A model generated the notes under the pieces. That model saw only the letters and a list, made by a program, of their open reading frames with translations. It was not told the origin of the DNA and ran no database searches. This document shows positions 55,318 through 64,000 of a stretch of DNA of 64,000 nt, in pieces. Both the position numbers and the translations under genes were made by a program. The DNA is from Campylobacter gracilis (GTDB lineage Bacteria; Campylobacterota; Campylobacteria; Campylobacterales; Campylobacteraceae), in assembly GCF_001190745.1 (NCBI RefSeq), contig NZ_CP012196.1:1488001-1552000 (forward strand). The letters are read 5' to 3'. Position 1 is the stretch's first letter; each line of letters starts with the position of its first letter.

Positions 55318-56437
55318 CGATAAATTTCCTATAAACCTCTAAATATTTTTCCGTGACGATCTTTTCGTCGTAATTTGCAAGCACCATCTCGCGCCCGTTT
55401 CGTCCAAGCCTTTCGCAAAGCGCGGTATCGTCTAATAAAATTTCGATCTTTCGCGCAAGACCCTCTGCGTCGCGAGTGCGGCAGATTAAGCCGTTTACCC
55501 CTTCTTGCACAGCTTCCACGCAGCCGCTGCAGTCGCTCACCACGCAGGCTCGCGCCATGCTCATCGCCTCTAAAACCGTGCGCGGAAAGCCCTCCTTGTA
55601 GCTAGGCAGTGCCAGCAAGTAACTAGCCTTCAAAAGCTCAGGCACATCGTTTCTGGCGCCTAGATAATACACCGCGCCGCTTCGCAAAAACGCAGGATCG
55701 GCGGTACTTTTATTGCCCGCAAAACCCTCGCCTACGAAGACAAATTTCGCATCCGATCGATCTTTTAAAATTTCTGCTGCTTCGTAGAATTCTCTCACGC
55801 CCTTATGCCACATCGCGCGAGCTATCATCAGTACGATCTTTTTGCCGTGCAAATCCTCGCCCAGATCCGCTGCACTAACGATTTCGGGGTTGAATCTTTC
55901 AGCATTTACGCCTACGCTTTTAATTCTTATGACCTTTTGCTTCGCAATAAGCCCGCGAGATAGCATATAATCAGGATCGGCATCGTTTACAAATACGCAA
56001 GCATCCGCCTGCGAAAATGAAAATTTATAAAGCTTCTCCAATACCGCTCGCACGAGCCTTGTTTTAATATCATCGTCGATATAAAAGCTGCCCAGCCCCT
56101 CGACTAAGTTTATCACATATTTTATACCTGCCTCTCGAGCCGCCAGTGTACCAAACACGTTTGATTTGTGCGCAGCTGTTTGCAGCAGGTCCAAATTTAA
56201 CCTCTTTAGCTCACGCGCAAGGGCTTTGGTGTTACTAAATACGGTAAACGGATTTAAGCTCGCCCGATCAAGATCGTAGGTTACGGCATTAAAATCGCGT
56301 GCCAAATCCTGCGTATAAGCGCCGCGAGGAGCGATTGCGAAAACCTCGTGCCCGCGCTCTTTTAAAGCCTGCATTATCGGGCGGCGAAAGAAATGTAAGC
56401 TCATATCGGCATGGCTTAAAAATCCTATGCGAGCCAT
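55310..56437 (-). CDS. pglA: GalNAc transferase PglA-type (GT4)
   Basis: The GT-B enzyme adds the second sugar (GalNAc in C. jejuni) to Und-PP-diNAcBac. The start [20 protein letters not shown] matches PglA, and the C-terminal donor site has [21 protein letters not shown] chose the ATG at 56437 (375 aa), since the first ATG at 56446 abuts AAGGA. It lies between pglB and pglC. That the sugar is GalNAc in this species is inferred. Confidence 0.93.
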   Translation of the reverse strand: MARIGFLSHADMSLHFFRRPIMQALKERGHEVFAIAPRGAYTQDLARDFNAVTYDLDRASLNPFTVFSNTKALARELKRLNLDLLQTAAHKSNVFGTLAAREAGIKYVINLVEGLGSFYIDDDIKTRLVRAVLEKLYKFSFSQADACVFVNDADPDYMLSRGLIAKQKVIRIKSVGVNAERFNPEIVSAADLGEDLHGKKIVLMIARAMWHKGVREFYEAAEILKDRSDAKFVFVGEGFAGNKSTADPAFLRSGAVYYLGARNDVPELLKASYLLALPSYKEGFPRTVLEAMSMARACVVSDCSGCVEAVQEGVNGLICRTRDAEGLARKIEILLDDTALCERLGRNGREMVLANYDEKIVTEKYLEVYRKFIDV

Positions 56438-56510
56438 ATGCTGCATTCCTTGCTTGTCGTTGCGAGATTAAATTTCATAAATTTCTCCTTGGCTTGCGGC
56501 AAAATTTTAT

Positions 56511-59291
56511 CTAGCGCTTTAATTTATAAACTTTCACAGCAGGGCTTAAGATTACAGGCTCGAATAGCTCGGGCCTATATCTTTCAAATACAAAAAGCTG
56601 AATGTAGCTTGAGTTTAGCATCGTCTTATCTAGTAGCAAAAATCGCCCGTAATCGCGCATGAAAACCACGTAAAATTGCGCGCTGCTGTCCATATTAAGC
56701 TCCTTGACCGCCAACCTGCCGCTCGCGTCGTAGCTCGTTTCGTAAAAGGTATTGATCGCAAATTTTCTGCCGCTAAATTCCAGACTAAGCAAATTCGGCG
56801 AGATCGAAAAGCCGTTGTCCATATGCACGCCGCTTTGATCCTGAACAAACCTATCGCTCGTTATGAAAAACAGCTCGCCCAGCTGCTTGCCGTCGGTGAT
56901 GTCGATGTTTGAAAACTGCGTGACGACGGGGAAGATATTCATCATGCGATCGGGCAGGATGTAGTAGATGTCGCGCGTAGGCTTCGGCGGCTTAAAATCG
57001 GCCAGTCCCAAGCCTAAGATAAAATCATTTACATCGGTCGCGTTGTAGTCTTTTAAAATTTGCTTTAGCTTGTTTGGAATTTTTTCGCTATATCCGCGCT
57101 CGGTGTATTCGACATCCAGGCGCGCCATATTTGCGGAGCTCATCTGATCTCTAAAAAGCGCGAAGCTAACGGGAAAATTATCGTTGCCGAGGTGTTTGCC
57201 GCCGTCGATGAGGGTCTTTACGTCGCTGTAATAGCGTATGCCGTAACCGTAGTCCCACCACGAAAGCGCGTAATCCTCGCGCTGCGCTTTATCTTTAAGC
57301 TCGTCAAACACCCGCACCTCGCTTTGATAAAAGACCGTATCGACCTTGTACGAGACGATGTGCTGCCACGCGGGATAGATCGCAAGCGCCGTCAAAATAA
57401 GCAGTATCGCGCGTCCCGCGATCTTTGGCAGATCCAAGCGCTTTACGCAAAAATATAAAATATATCCGAAACTTAACCCCATCACACCCACGGCATAGAT
57501 CGTAAATCTAAGGCCCGCTTTGTTTGCCGCAAAGCCTAAAAGCAGAAGCGGGATCGAGAGTAAAAATTCTTTATGTCTAAAGCAAAGCACCAAATATCCG
57601 ATTGCCGCGATCACGAAAACCGCGACGTGCGAGCTGATGCGCTCCATAAAGATCTTAGGTGGCACGATGCCAGATTCTTGGATCGTTTGATTGACGTTGA
57701 AAAAATGAAATGCCGTATCGGCGTTGTCCGCAAAGGAACGGAAGATATAAAATTTCGCCTGAAAGATTATCGGACTAAGACCTCCGTTTGCGACGAAAAA
57801 GACTACGGCAAGTGCGCCGATAATCGCTAAAATTTTAAAATTTAATAGCTTTCCTCTAAACGCAAAGAGCCAAAATAGCGCAAGCGAGATTAAAATTTTA
57901 GCTACCAAAGGCGTAGAGCAAAGCGCGATCAAAAAGATAATCATCGCTTCGTAATTTACCGCACTTTTTCGTTTAAAAATCAGCGTGTAGGCGAAAAATA
58001 CGGCGAGCATCATGGAATTTAGCGAGAAGCTGGACGGATACCACCACATATAAAATATCACAAACACGCCCAGCCAAAACAGCGTGCTGCGCGAGCCGCG
58101 TGTGCAAATGCGGATGAGCGCCCACAAAATACACATCGCAAGCACGATATTTAGCATATCGGTGTCGTAATACCCAGCCATCGTGCGGTTGTAGTAGCTA
58201 TTCGCCACGCTCGCGACAAGCGCACCGATGAAGCCTGCGCGCATGCAGCGAAACTCGCTTGAGATAAGCAAAATCGGCACTACGATGAGCGAGCTAAACA
58301 AAGCCGGCAGATAAACGAATATCGTCTCGATTTTAAAGGGCAAAATTTCAGCCAAAAACGCCGTTACGATCGAAAGCGGTGCACTAAAGTAGCTAAGATC
58401 GTTGGGCTGATGAAAGCCGGCGAGTCGGTCGCGCGCGCCCTCTGCAAAGGCGTAGCCGTCGTTTGTGTTTATCATCAGCTCGCCGTCCCAAAAGAAGTAA
58501 TTCGGAAAGCCGCTCGCCCAGTGCACCCACCACATACGAAACGCCACGCTAAAGGCAAACGCGAGCAAAATCATCAGCAAAATATGCTTGGAGAACTCAT
58601 AATTTTTTATGAAGCCAAAAATTCTGCGCCTAGCAGGAAGCGCGCCAGCTGACTGATTTTTAGAATTTTGGGAATTTTCTGCTGTGGAGTTTTTAGAATT
58701 ATCAGAATTTATACCGTTTGTAGAATTTAAAGCACTTGCAGAATTCGCATTTTTAAATTTAGTCAAATTAGCGGCTTTTGCGGAATTTTTATTTGTAGAG
58801 TTCGCAGTGCCAGCGGAATTTTTATTTGTAGAATTTTTGCTCGTGGAATTTGCAGCGCCCTTTAAATTTGAGTTTGTAGAATTTGCGCCTGCGGAATTTT
58901 CAGAATTTACCGAGGCAGAATTTCGTCCGCTTGATTTTTTAGCCTTTTTGGATTTTTTTTGTGCTCGCATTTTTGCAGAAACAGCGCGCGCTTGATCGTC
59001 GCTTAAATTTTTAACGCCGACTTGCGCGGAATTTTTGCTCGCAGAATTTTTTGCATCAAGCGCAGAATTTTTATCGCTCTGAGGCACGGCGTCCTCGCCA
59101 CCCTCAAGCTCGGCATTTTCGCCGCTAAAATTCTCTCCGCCGCCTGCGGAATGCCCTGCGTCAAAATTTCCCTCACTAGCGAAATTTTCGCTTAAGGCAG
59201 CTTTGTCGGCACCCATTGATTGCGCGTCTTTTTGATCGTCCGATCCTTCGTCGATCTCTCTGACGCTAAAAGCCTTTTTTTCTTCACCCAC
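56511..59291 (-). CDS. pglB: oligosaccharyltransferase PglB with long N-terminal extension
   Basis: The STT3-type enzyme transfers the finished glycan from Und-PP to Asn in D/E-x-N-x-S/T sequons in the periplasm. The membrane part starts near residue 230 (FGFIKNYEFSKHILLMILLA). Catalytic features are FFWDGELMINTNDGYAF (first metal Asp region), NRTMAGYYDTDMLN, WWDYGYGIRYYSD and DKTMLNSSYIQLFVF. It is 926 residues against about 713 in C. jejuni; the difference is a cytosolic Asn/Ser/Lys/Ala/Glu-rich extension (residues 1-222, 58626-59291). No in-frame start near the first membrane helix was obvious. Confidence 0.97.
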   Translation of the reverse strand: MGEEKKAFSVREIDEGSDDQKDAQSMGADKAALSENFASEGNFDAGHSAGGGENFSGENAELEGGEDAVPQSDKNSALDAKNSASKNSAQVGVKNLSDDQARAVSAKMRAQKKSKKAKKSSGRNSASVNSENSAGANSTNSNLKGAANSTSKNSTNKNSAGTANSTNKNSAKAANLTKFKNANSASALNSTNGINSDNSKNSTAENSQNSKNQSAGALPARRRIFGFIKNYEFSKHILLMILLAFAFSVAFRMWWVHWASGFPNYFFWDGELMINTNDGYAFAEGARDRLAGFHQPNDLSYFSAPLSIVTAFLAEILPFKIETIFVYLPALFSSLIVVPILLISSEFRCMRAGFIGALVASVANSYYNRTMAGYYDTDMLNIVLAMCILWALIRICTRGSRSTLFWLGVFVIFYMWWYPSSFSLNSMMLAVFFAYTLIFKRKSAVNYEAMIIFLIALCSTPLVAKILISLALFWLFAFRGKLLNFKILAIIGALAVVFFVANGGLSPIIFQAKFYIFRSFADNADTAFHFFNVNQTIQESGIVPPKIFMERISSHVAVFVIAAIGYLVLCFRHKEFLLSIPLLLLGFAANKAGLRFTIYAVGVMGLSFGYILYFCVKRLDLPKIAGRAILLILTALAIYPAWQHIVSYKVDTVFYQSEVRVFDELKDKAQREDYALSWWDYGYGIRYYSDVKTLIDGGKHLGNDNFPVSFALFRDQMSSANMARLDVEYTERGYSEKIPNKLKQILKDYNATDVNDFILGLGLADFKPPKPTRDIYYILPDRMMNIFPVVTQFSNIDITDGKQLGELFFITSDRFVQDQSGVHMDNGFSISPNLLSLEFSGRKFAINTFYETSYDASGRLAVKELNMDSSAQFYVVFMRDYGRFLLLDKTMLNSSYIQLFVFERYRPELFEPVILSPAVKVYKLKR

Positions 59292-59293
59292 GC

Positions 59294-60412
59294 CTATTTT
59301 CCTTCGTCGATTTGTTCTATTTTTGCGATCAGCTCGCTTGCTATCCGTTTTTTATCGAAAAACGAGGCTCTAATTTTAGCCTTTTTCTCATAAAATTTTA
59401 CATAATTTTCATCATCCAGCGCTTTTTGCATCGCCGCTTGGGTGCTTTCTAGATCGTTTACGCCTACTAGCACGCCCCATTCGCTCTGCCCCAAAAGCTC
59501 GCGCGCGCCGCTTTGATGATCGCTTGAAATCACGAGCTTGCCGCATGCAAGAGCTTCGATGAGCGCGTTTGAAAACCCCTCAAAAAGACTTACGAAGACA
59601 AACGCGTAGCATCTGGCCATATATTTATACGGGTTTGCGTCAAAGCCCAAAAGCTTCACGCGACCGCCCAAGCCTAGCTCCTCTATCAAGGCCTCAAGCT
59701 CGGCTCGCAGCACGCCGTCACCTAAGATCAGCAGGTCTTTGTCGTTATTTTTTAAATTTGCATACGCGCGGATCAAAAGCGCGTGATTTTTGCCCGCATC
59801 GAGCCTGCCGACGCTTAGGAAAAACGGCCGTTCCTGCGCGACCTGCTCGCTTGCCTTGCGACTGATCTCATCAAGATCGATCGCGTTGTATAGCACGCTC
59901 ATCTTGCGCTCGTCAATCCCGAAATTATCCGCTAGATCGCGCAAATTTCCAAGCGAGTTCGGAAAGATAAAATCGGCCTTCGGATAGAGCTTGCGCAGCA
60001 GAAGCTTTGAAATTTTGGATTTGAAGCTCGGCTCTTTATACAGCACCGACGGCGTCGAGCATTCGTTAAAAATCATCGTTCCGCCCAATCCGTAAACTCG
60101 CGCCAGCGCCGCCACGTAACAAGGGCGGTTCATCCAAACGAAGTGGATGTCGATACCTAGGCGCTCGCATAACTTTTTGTACCTAAGCGCCAAAAACGGC
60201 AGCTTTGCGAGCTTCAGCAGTCCATTTTCAAAAGGGGCTGATTTTTCGATGAAATGTATCTGCACGCCGCTTGGAATTTCATAAAAAATCCTTTCGTTCA
60301 TCAGCACCAGATGCACTTCGTAGCGTGCCGTAAGCTCTCCTAAGAGGTTGCTTACGACGCGCTCGGCGCCTCCTCCTGCCATCGAATATATAAAAACGCT
60401 TAATTTCTTCAT
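59294..60412 (-). CDS. pglJ: GalNAc transferase PglJ-type (GT4)
   Basis: The start KKLSVFIYSMAGGGAERVVS and the segments FNECSTPSVLY, LYPKADFIFPNSLGNLRDL and LLGFDANPYKYMARC match PglJ closely as I remember it. It adds the third sugar of the glycan. Length is 372 residues. It is 2 nt upstream of pglB. A 245-bp gap separates it from the next upstream gene, so pglJ may begin its own transcript. Confidence 0.93.
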   Translation of the reverse strand: MKKLSVFIYSMAGGGAERVVSNLLGELTARYEVHLVLMNERIFYEIPSGVQIHFIEKSAPFENGLLKLAKLPFLALRYKKLCERLGIDIHFVWMNRPCYVAALARVYGLGGTMIFNECSTPSVLYKEPSFKSKISKLLLRKLYPKADFIFPNSLGNLRDLADNFGIDERKMSVLYNAIDLDEISRKASEQVAQERPFFLSVGRLDAGKNHALLIRAYANLKNNDKDLLILGDGVLRAELEALIEELGLGGRVKLLGFDANPYKYMARCYAFVFVSLFEGFSNALIEALACGKLVISSDHQSGARELLGQSEWGVLVGVNDLESTQAAMQKALDDENYVKFYEKKAKIRASFFDKKRIASELIAKIEQIDEGK

Positions 60413-60657
60413 CCCTTTACCTTTTAAATATCGCTGCTGCGCCCTAAATTTAAGCTTTGCTCACGCCTTTTTACGCGAGCATACGTCGCGCACTCCGTTT
60501 TAAATTTAGCGCATTTTGCGCTGCCCCAAGCGGCTAAATTTCATCGCGCGATGCGGCAAATTTAAACACGCCGTTTTGCTCGAGCACAAGACGCTATCTT
60601 AGCACATCGAAGTTTAAATTTATCTCCGCGCGCCGCTAGGGCATCGATAAACGGCTG

Positions 60658-61701
60658 CTATTTGCGCGCAAACCGATCAATCAAGCCCTGCCAGAGCTTA
60701 ATGATGCGCTCTTGCGAAAACTCGTCTAAATTTTCATTTGCATTTTGCACGAGAGCGTCTCGCAGCTCCTCATCACGCATTAAATTTTCAAGCTTGCTCG
60801 TAAGTTCATTCGCATCGCCGCGTTTAAACAAAATGCCGCTAAAGCCGTCCTTTATGAGCTCTTTTGCGCCCGCTGTGTCGCTGCTAAGCCGTGCGCAACC
60901 GTAAAACGCAGACTCGATCAGCACGTTTGAAAGCCCTTCATTAAGCGAGCTTAGCACAAAAATTTTGGCTTCTTTATACAGCTCGCTCACGTCCTGCTTG
61001 TGCCCTAAAAATCGCACTTCAAGCCCGAGACGCGCCACAAGCTCGTGCAAGCTTTCGCGCAGCGAGCCATCGCCCGCGATTAAAATTTCCCACTTCGCAA
61101 GCAGGCTTTTATCTATCCTGCTTAGCGCGTCAAAGTAAATTTCATACCCCTTTACGGGCTCGAGCCTGCCGACGCTTAAGATCACGTTTCGCTTGGCGCC
61201 TTTGGCATCGCAGATCTCGCCGAAAAAGGGGTTGTACACGACGAAGCAGTTTTTGACAAATCGCGAATAGTACTCAAAGTCCGAGCGCGTAAGCACCGTA
61301 AGCGCATCTGCCTTTTTGTAGCACAGATCGCGCACGCGGCTAAAAAACCCGCTTCGCAGATAATCGTGCGCGTTGTGTTCGGTCGCGATGAGCGGGATGC
61401 CTAGCCCGAAGCTTGCGATCACGCACGCTACGTTCGTCCAGTCCATAAAGCTGATGATGACGCTTGGGCGCTCGCGCTTGAAACACTCGCGCAAAATTCT
61501 GTATTTATCGAACCTGCCGCCGTTTTTATAAACATCCAGATGCAAAAATTTTATCTTTTCGCTAAATTTATACCTACCCTCGTCGTTTTCCAAAATCGCG
61601 ATCGTAACGTCGTTTGCGCGCGCAAAATGGTTTGCTAAAACCTGCAACACGCGCTCGGCGCCGCCGTTTCTAAGAGCCGCGATGACGAATAAAATTTTCA
61701 T
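60658..61701 (-). CDS. PglH-like GT4 glycosyltransferase (additional)
   Basis: The 347-residue GT-B enzyme has the N-terminal AALRNGGAERVLQVLANHFA, the acceptor-side ISFMDWTNVACVIASFGLGI and IATEHNAHDYL, and the donor motif SSLNEGLSNVLIESAFYG. It resembles PglH, but a second PglH-like gene lies at 62963. One of the two is probably the polymerising PglH, and this one may add a species-specific sugar. It overlaps the GT2 gene by 4 nt. Confidence 0.8.
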   Translation of the reverse strand: MKILFVIAALRNGGAERVLQVLANHFARANDVTIAILENDEGRYKFSEKIKFLHLDVYKNGGRFDKYRILRECFKRERPSVIISFMDWTNVACVIASFGLGIPLIATEHNAHDYLRSGFFSRVRDLCYKKADALTVLTRSDFEYYSRFVKNCFVVYNPFFGEICDAKGAKRNVILSVGRLEPVKGYEIYFDALSRIDKSLLAKWEILIAGDGSLRESLHELVARLGLEVRFLGHKQDVSELYKEAKIFVLSSLNEGLSNVLIESAFYGCARLSSDTAGAKELIKDGFSGILFKRGDANELTSKLENLMRDEELRDALVQNANENLDEFSQERIIKLWQGLIDRFARK

Positions 61702-62963
61702 TTTAGCTTCCGATAAATTTTATAAAATAGCTGCAAAAGCGCGGGGCTAGCGTAAAACAAGACCATCATCAGCGTCTGCGTGCGGCTTGCATGCGTCGCG
61801 AAAAATCCAAAATCCAGCCGCTCGCGCACCAAAGCGTGCAGTGAGCGGATCTGATCCGCAGCTTCTGCAGCGCTTAAAGGAGAGCGGGGATCTGCGGTCT
61901 TTCTTTGCGACGCAGAATTTTGCTTAGAATTTCGCATATAATTTTGCCCGACGGAATTTTTAACTACGGAATTTTTACTGCATGCGCAAAATAAACTATC
62001 AGCACCGCGCAAATCCGCCTCGTTTGCCAAGCTGCACGTATTAGCCTCGGAAGGAGAAGTCGCATCCCCATCCGAGCCTGCGGCATCAAAGCTTGATTTA
62101 ATGATTAAAAACGCCGTATTCAGCGCGGATTCGCAGCGAGTGAAATTAGCCTCGCGCGCCAAGCTCGGATAATTCGCAGCGATCGCCTCAGTATAGCGGC
62201 GCACCGCAGCGATTACCGCTAGATGCCTGCGCGCGAATGAGTTTACGGTCGAGCCCGCCCTTACGCGATAAAAATATAAAATTTCATCCGTGTACGCCGC
62301 AATAGAAGCGTTAAAAATATCAAAAAATATCGCTACATCCTCATAGATCTGCCCCGCAGGAAAGCGCAAAGCAGTGAAAATTTCGCGAGCAAACAGCGCG
62401 CGCCAAACCGCGGTGCTAAAATACGGATCCTGCGTGCAGCTGCGTCTAAAAAGCTCTTGCGGCGATATTTTATATTCGCCTGCATTGGCATTTGAATTTG
62501 CAACCCCTCCTGGATTGCTAATCTCTTTAGAATTTTGATTTTCTTTAGAATTCAAAGCCGCCTTGAAATTATTTATTTCGCTCTCGTCGCTAAATGCCGC
62601 GTAGCCGCACATAGCGATCTTGGTGCAAAATTTCTGCGTCAGGCGAAAAAGCGTCTCAATCAAATCAAGGCTTATCAAATCGTCGCTATCTACGAAACTG
62701 ATAAACTCTCCGCGAGCGACATCTAAAGCGGCGTTTCGTGCGCTAGCCTGCCCGCCGTTTGATTTATGCAGCACTCGTACACGGAGATCGCGCGCGGCAT
62801 ATTCGTCGCAAATCGCCTCGCTGCCATCATTTGATCCATCATCTACGAGCAAAATTTCTAAGTTCGCATAGGTCTGTGCCGTGATACGCTCCACGCAAGC
62901 GCGCAGGAATTCTTTAACATTATAAACGGGGATGATGACCGAGATTAGGGGACCCACGCTCAT
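61698..62963 (-). CDS. GT2-family glycosyltransferase in the PglI position
   Basis: The GT-A enzyme starts LISVIIPVYNVKEFLRACVE and has LLVDDGSNDGSEAICDEYAA and the metal-binding FISFVDSDDLIS. It occupies the place of pglI (branching glucosyltransferase) but looks more like EpsH/capsule-type GT2 enzymes than C. jejuni PglI. Two low-complexity insertions interrupt it: residues about 129-165 (62469-62579) and a second at 61875-62090, both Asn/Ser/Ala-rich. The length is 421 residues. The sugar it adds is unknown. Confidence 0.82.
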   Translation of the reverse strand: MSVGPLISVIIPVYNVKEFLRACVERITAQTYANLEILLVDDGSNDGSEAICDEYAARDLRVRVLHKSNGGQASARNAALDVARGEFISFVDSDDLISLDLIETLFRLTQKFCTKIAMCGYAAFSDESEINNFKAALNSKENQNSKEISNPGGVANSNANAGEYKISPQELFRRSCTQDPYFSTAVWRALFAREIFTALRFPAGQIYEDVAIFFDIFNASIAAYTDEILYFYRVRAGSTVNSFARRHLAVIAAVRRYTEAIAANYPSLAREANFTRCESALNTAFLIIKSSFDAAGSDGDATSPSEANTCSLANEADLRGADSLFCACSKNSVVKNSVGQNYMRNSKQNSASQRKTADPRSPLSAAEAADQIRSLHALVRERLDFGFFATHASRTQTLMMVLFYASPALLQLFYKIYRKLK

Positions 62964-64000
62964 TATTCCTCCCTGTGTATCGTAGCGGCTATGAAATCCA
63001 ACCAGCGTCGCCCGATCGTTTCAATTTTAAAGCTCTCCTCGCGCTTGGAGGCGTTTTGCACGAGCCGCTCGCGCAGCTTTTCGTCGCTCATTAGAATTTC
63101 AAGCTTTTTAGCGATACTTGCGCTATCGCCTACAGGACACAAAAACCCATCTACGCCGTCGCTTATAAGCTCGCTAGGACCTGCGATGCAATCTGTAGAA
63201 ATTCTAGCGGTACCAAAAAATATACTCTCCATCAAAATATTGCAAAAGCCCTCCATCTTGGAGGTTACGACTACGATTTTAGCGCGTTCATATAAGCTTT
63301 CGATATCGCGCACAAAACCGATGAACTGCACATTTAAGCGCAGCTTCGCAGCTAGGCTTTCAAGGCTCTTTCGCTCCTCTCCGTCGCCTGCGATCACCAC
63401 CTTCCACTCTTTTAAAAGATTGAAATCTATAAGCGCAAGCGCCTTAAGAAGGACGTCAAAGCCCTTATAGACATTGAGCCGGCCAGCTGCTAGGATGATA
63501 TTTTCTTTAGGCGGGCGGGCGTCTTTAGCATGGCTGATCTCAAACATCGGATTAGGCATAATCACGCGATTTTGTACATATGTGTAATGATCCAGATCGA
63601 ATTTACTAAGCACGCTAAGACCTGCAGCTTGCGGATAAAAGATCCGCTTTAGCGCTCGCCAGATCGGACTTTTTAAAAAGCGATGATTGGTGTGTTCGGA
63701 GACGATGATTTTCTGCCCGACTCCTAGATTTGCGATCAGCGTAAGGACATTAGTATTATCTAAAAACGAGATTACGATGTCAAATTTACGACTTTTTAGA
63801 AGCCTGTGCAAGGCTAAAATTTTATCATAGCGCTTTTTTATATTTCCAAAAACTCCTAAATCGCCTACGCCCAAATCCAAGCTAATAAGCTCGATCTTAG
63901 GATCCAGCGCGTAAAACGGCTCATCTGCGTCAAATTTTATCACGCAGACTTCATTCTCGCGGCAGAAAAAATTTGCCAGCACGCTTAGCACGCGCTCGGC
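62963..64000 (-). CDS. pglH: PglH-like GT4 glycosyltransferase, N-terminus beyond the window
   Basis: The frame is open to the right edge, and its first visible residues are AERVLSVLANFFCRENEVCV, the end of the GGAER motif, so only about 15 N-terminal residues are missing. VISFLDNTNVLTLIANLGVG, IIVSEHTNHRFLKSPIWRAL and VVVTSKMEGFCNILMESIFF match PglH. In C. jejuni PglH adds three GalNAc residues. It ends one base into the GT2 start. Confidence 0.83.
   Translation of the reverse strand, partial: AERVLSVLANFFCRENEVCVIKFDADEPFYALDPKIELISLDLGVGDLGVFGNIKKRYDKILALHRLLKSRKFDIVISFLDNTNVLTLIANLGVGQKIIVSEHTNHRFLKSPIWRALKRIFYPQAAGLSVLSKFDLDHYTYVQNRVIMPNPMFEISHAKDARPPKENIILAAGRLNVYKGFDVLLKALALIDFNLLKEWKVVIAGDGEERKSLESLAAKLRLNVQFIGFVRDIESLYERAKIVVVTSKMEGFCNILMESIFFGTARISTDCIAGPSELISDGVDGFLCPVGDSASIAKKLEILMSDEKLRERLVQNASKREESFKIETIGRRWLDFIAATIHREE

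Noticed and set aside
58684-58995. 103-residue plus-strand frame (Glu/Phe/Ala-rich) opposite pglB
   Set aside because: It is the antisense shadow of the low-complexity pglB extension, with no ribosome-binding site or family pattern.
58626-59000. Repeated GAATTTTT/GCGGAATTT units that look like a tandem or CRISPR-like array
   Set aside because: There is no constant repeat-spacer spacing; the units are the DNA of the PglB Asn/Ser-rich extension. No CRISPR array or cas gene was seen anywhere in the window.

Overview
The window looks like a chromosomal segment of a Campylobacter species from the moderate-GC group (C. gracilis / C. showae type). The basis is a Campylobacter-type N-linked protein glycosylation (pgl) cluster, the Epsilonproteobacteria-specific initiator partner hobA next to a short holB, folP with a long N-terminal extension, rpsF-ssb-rpsR, an isolated atpE, and intergenic DNA full of AAATTT/TTTAAA words. 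The species is an inference; no 16S rRNA gene is present.

Layout. 1-575: start of a MacA-like efflux adaptor, cut by the left edge. 640-8692: a DMT transporter, then glmU-coaBC-uppS, a small zinc-ribbon membrane protein, and prepilin peptidase-lptF/G-truA. 8926-11957: a TAXI-type TRAP transporter. 12630-15649: a TonB-dependent catecholate-siderophore-type receptor with an IroE/Cee-like esterase. 16271-17994: lrgA-lrgB with a cytidylate-kinase-like gene. 18256-21820: unknown proteins and one frameshifted pseudogene. 22011-25975 (minus): nudH-lysC-hobA-holB-folP. 26112-31283: hemW, tatB-tatC-queA and a gene that looks like a degenerate two-component protein. 31613-38182 (minus): small membrane proteins, rpsF-ssb-rpsR, holA, rnr and an HDOD-like protein.

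38.5-43.5 kb is a visibly AT-rich accessory island. Three times, a membrane-anchored orphan protein is followed immediately by a truncated open reading frame; one of these fragments carries an RTX-type Ca-binding module. The island also holds a ~95-bp direct repeat, strong hairpins and an IS1595-like element that cuts two genes. It ends at the 3' side of a tRNA-Leu(GAG) gene. I read it as the wreck of a tandem, possibly polymorphic, RTX-toxin locus.

43.7 kb to the right edge is almost entirely minus strand: tRNA-Leu, atpE, leuA, pssA, ftsH, prmA, hisA, hisH, then pglF, E, D, C, A, B, J, an extra glycosyltransferase, a GT2 enzyme and a PglH-like enzyme cut by the window end. PglF/E/D make UDP-diNAcBac, PglC puts it on undecaprenyl phosphate (whose precursor comes from UppS in the same window), PglA/J/H and the extra enzymes extend the glycan, and PglB moves it to Asn. 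The flippase gene is not visible and may lie beyond the right edge.

A window-wide oddity is that several otherwise conserved proteins (PglB, TruA, TatB, HisH, the GT2, the HDOD-like protein and the 18.3-kb zinc protein) carry long Asn/Ser/Ala/Glu/Gln-rich low-complexity extensions or insertions at poorly conserved positions.
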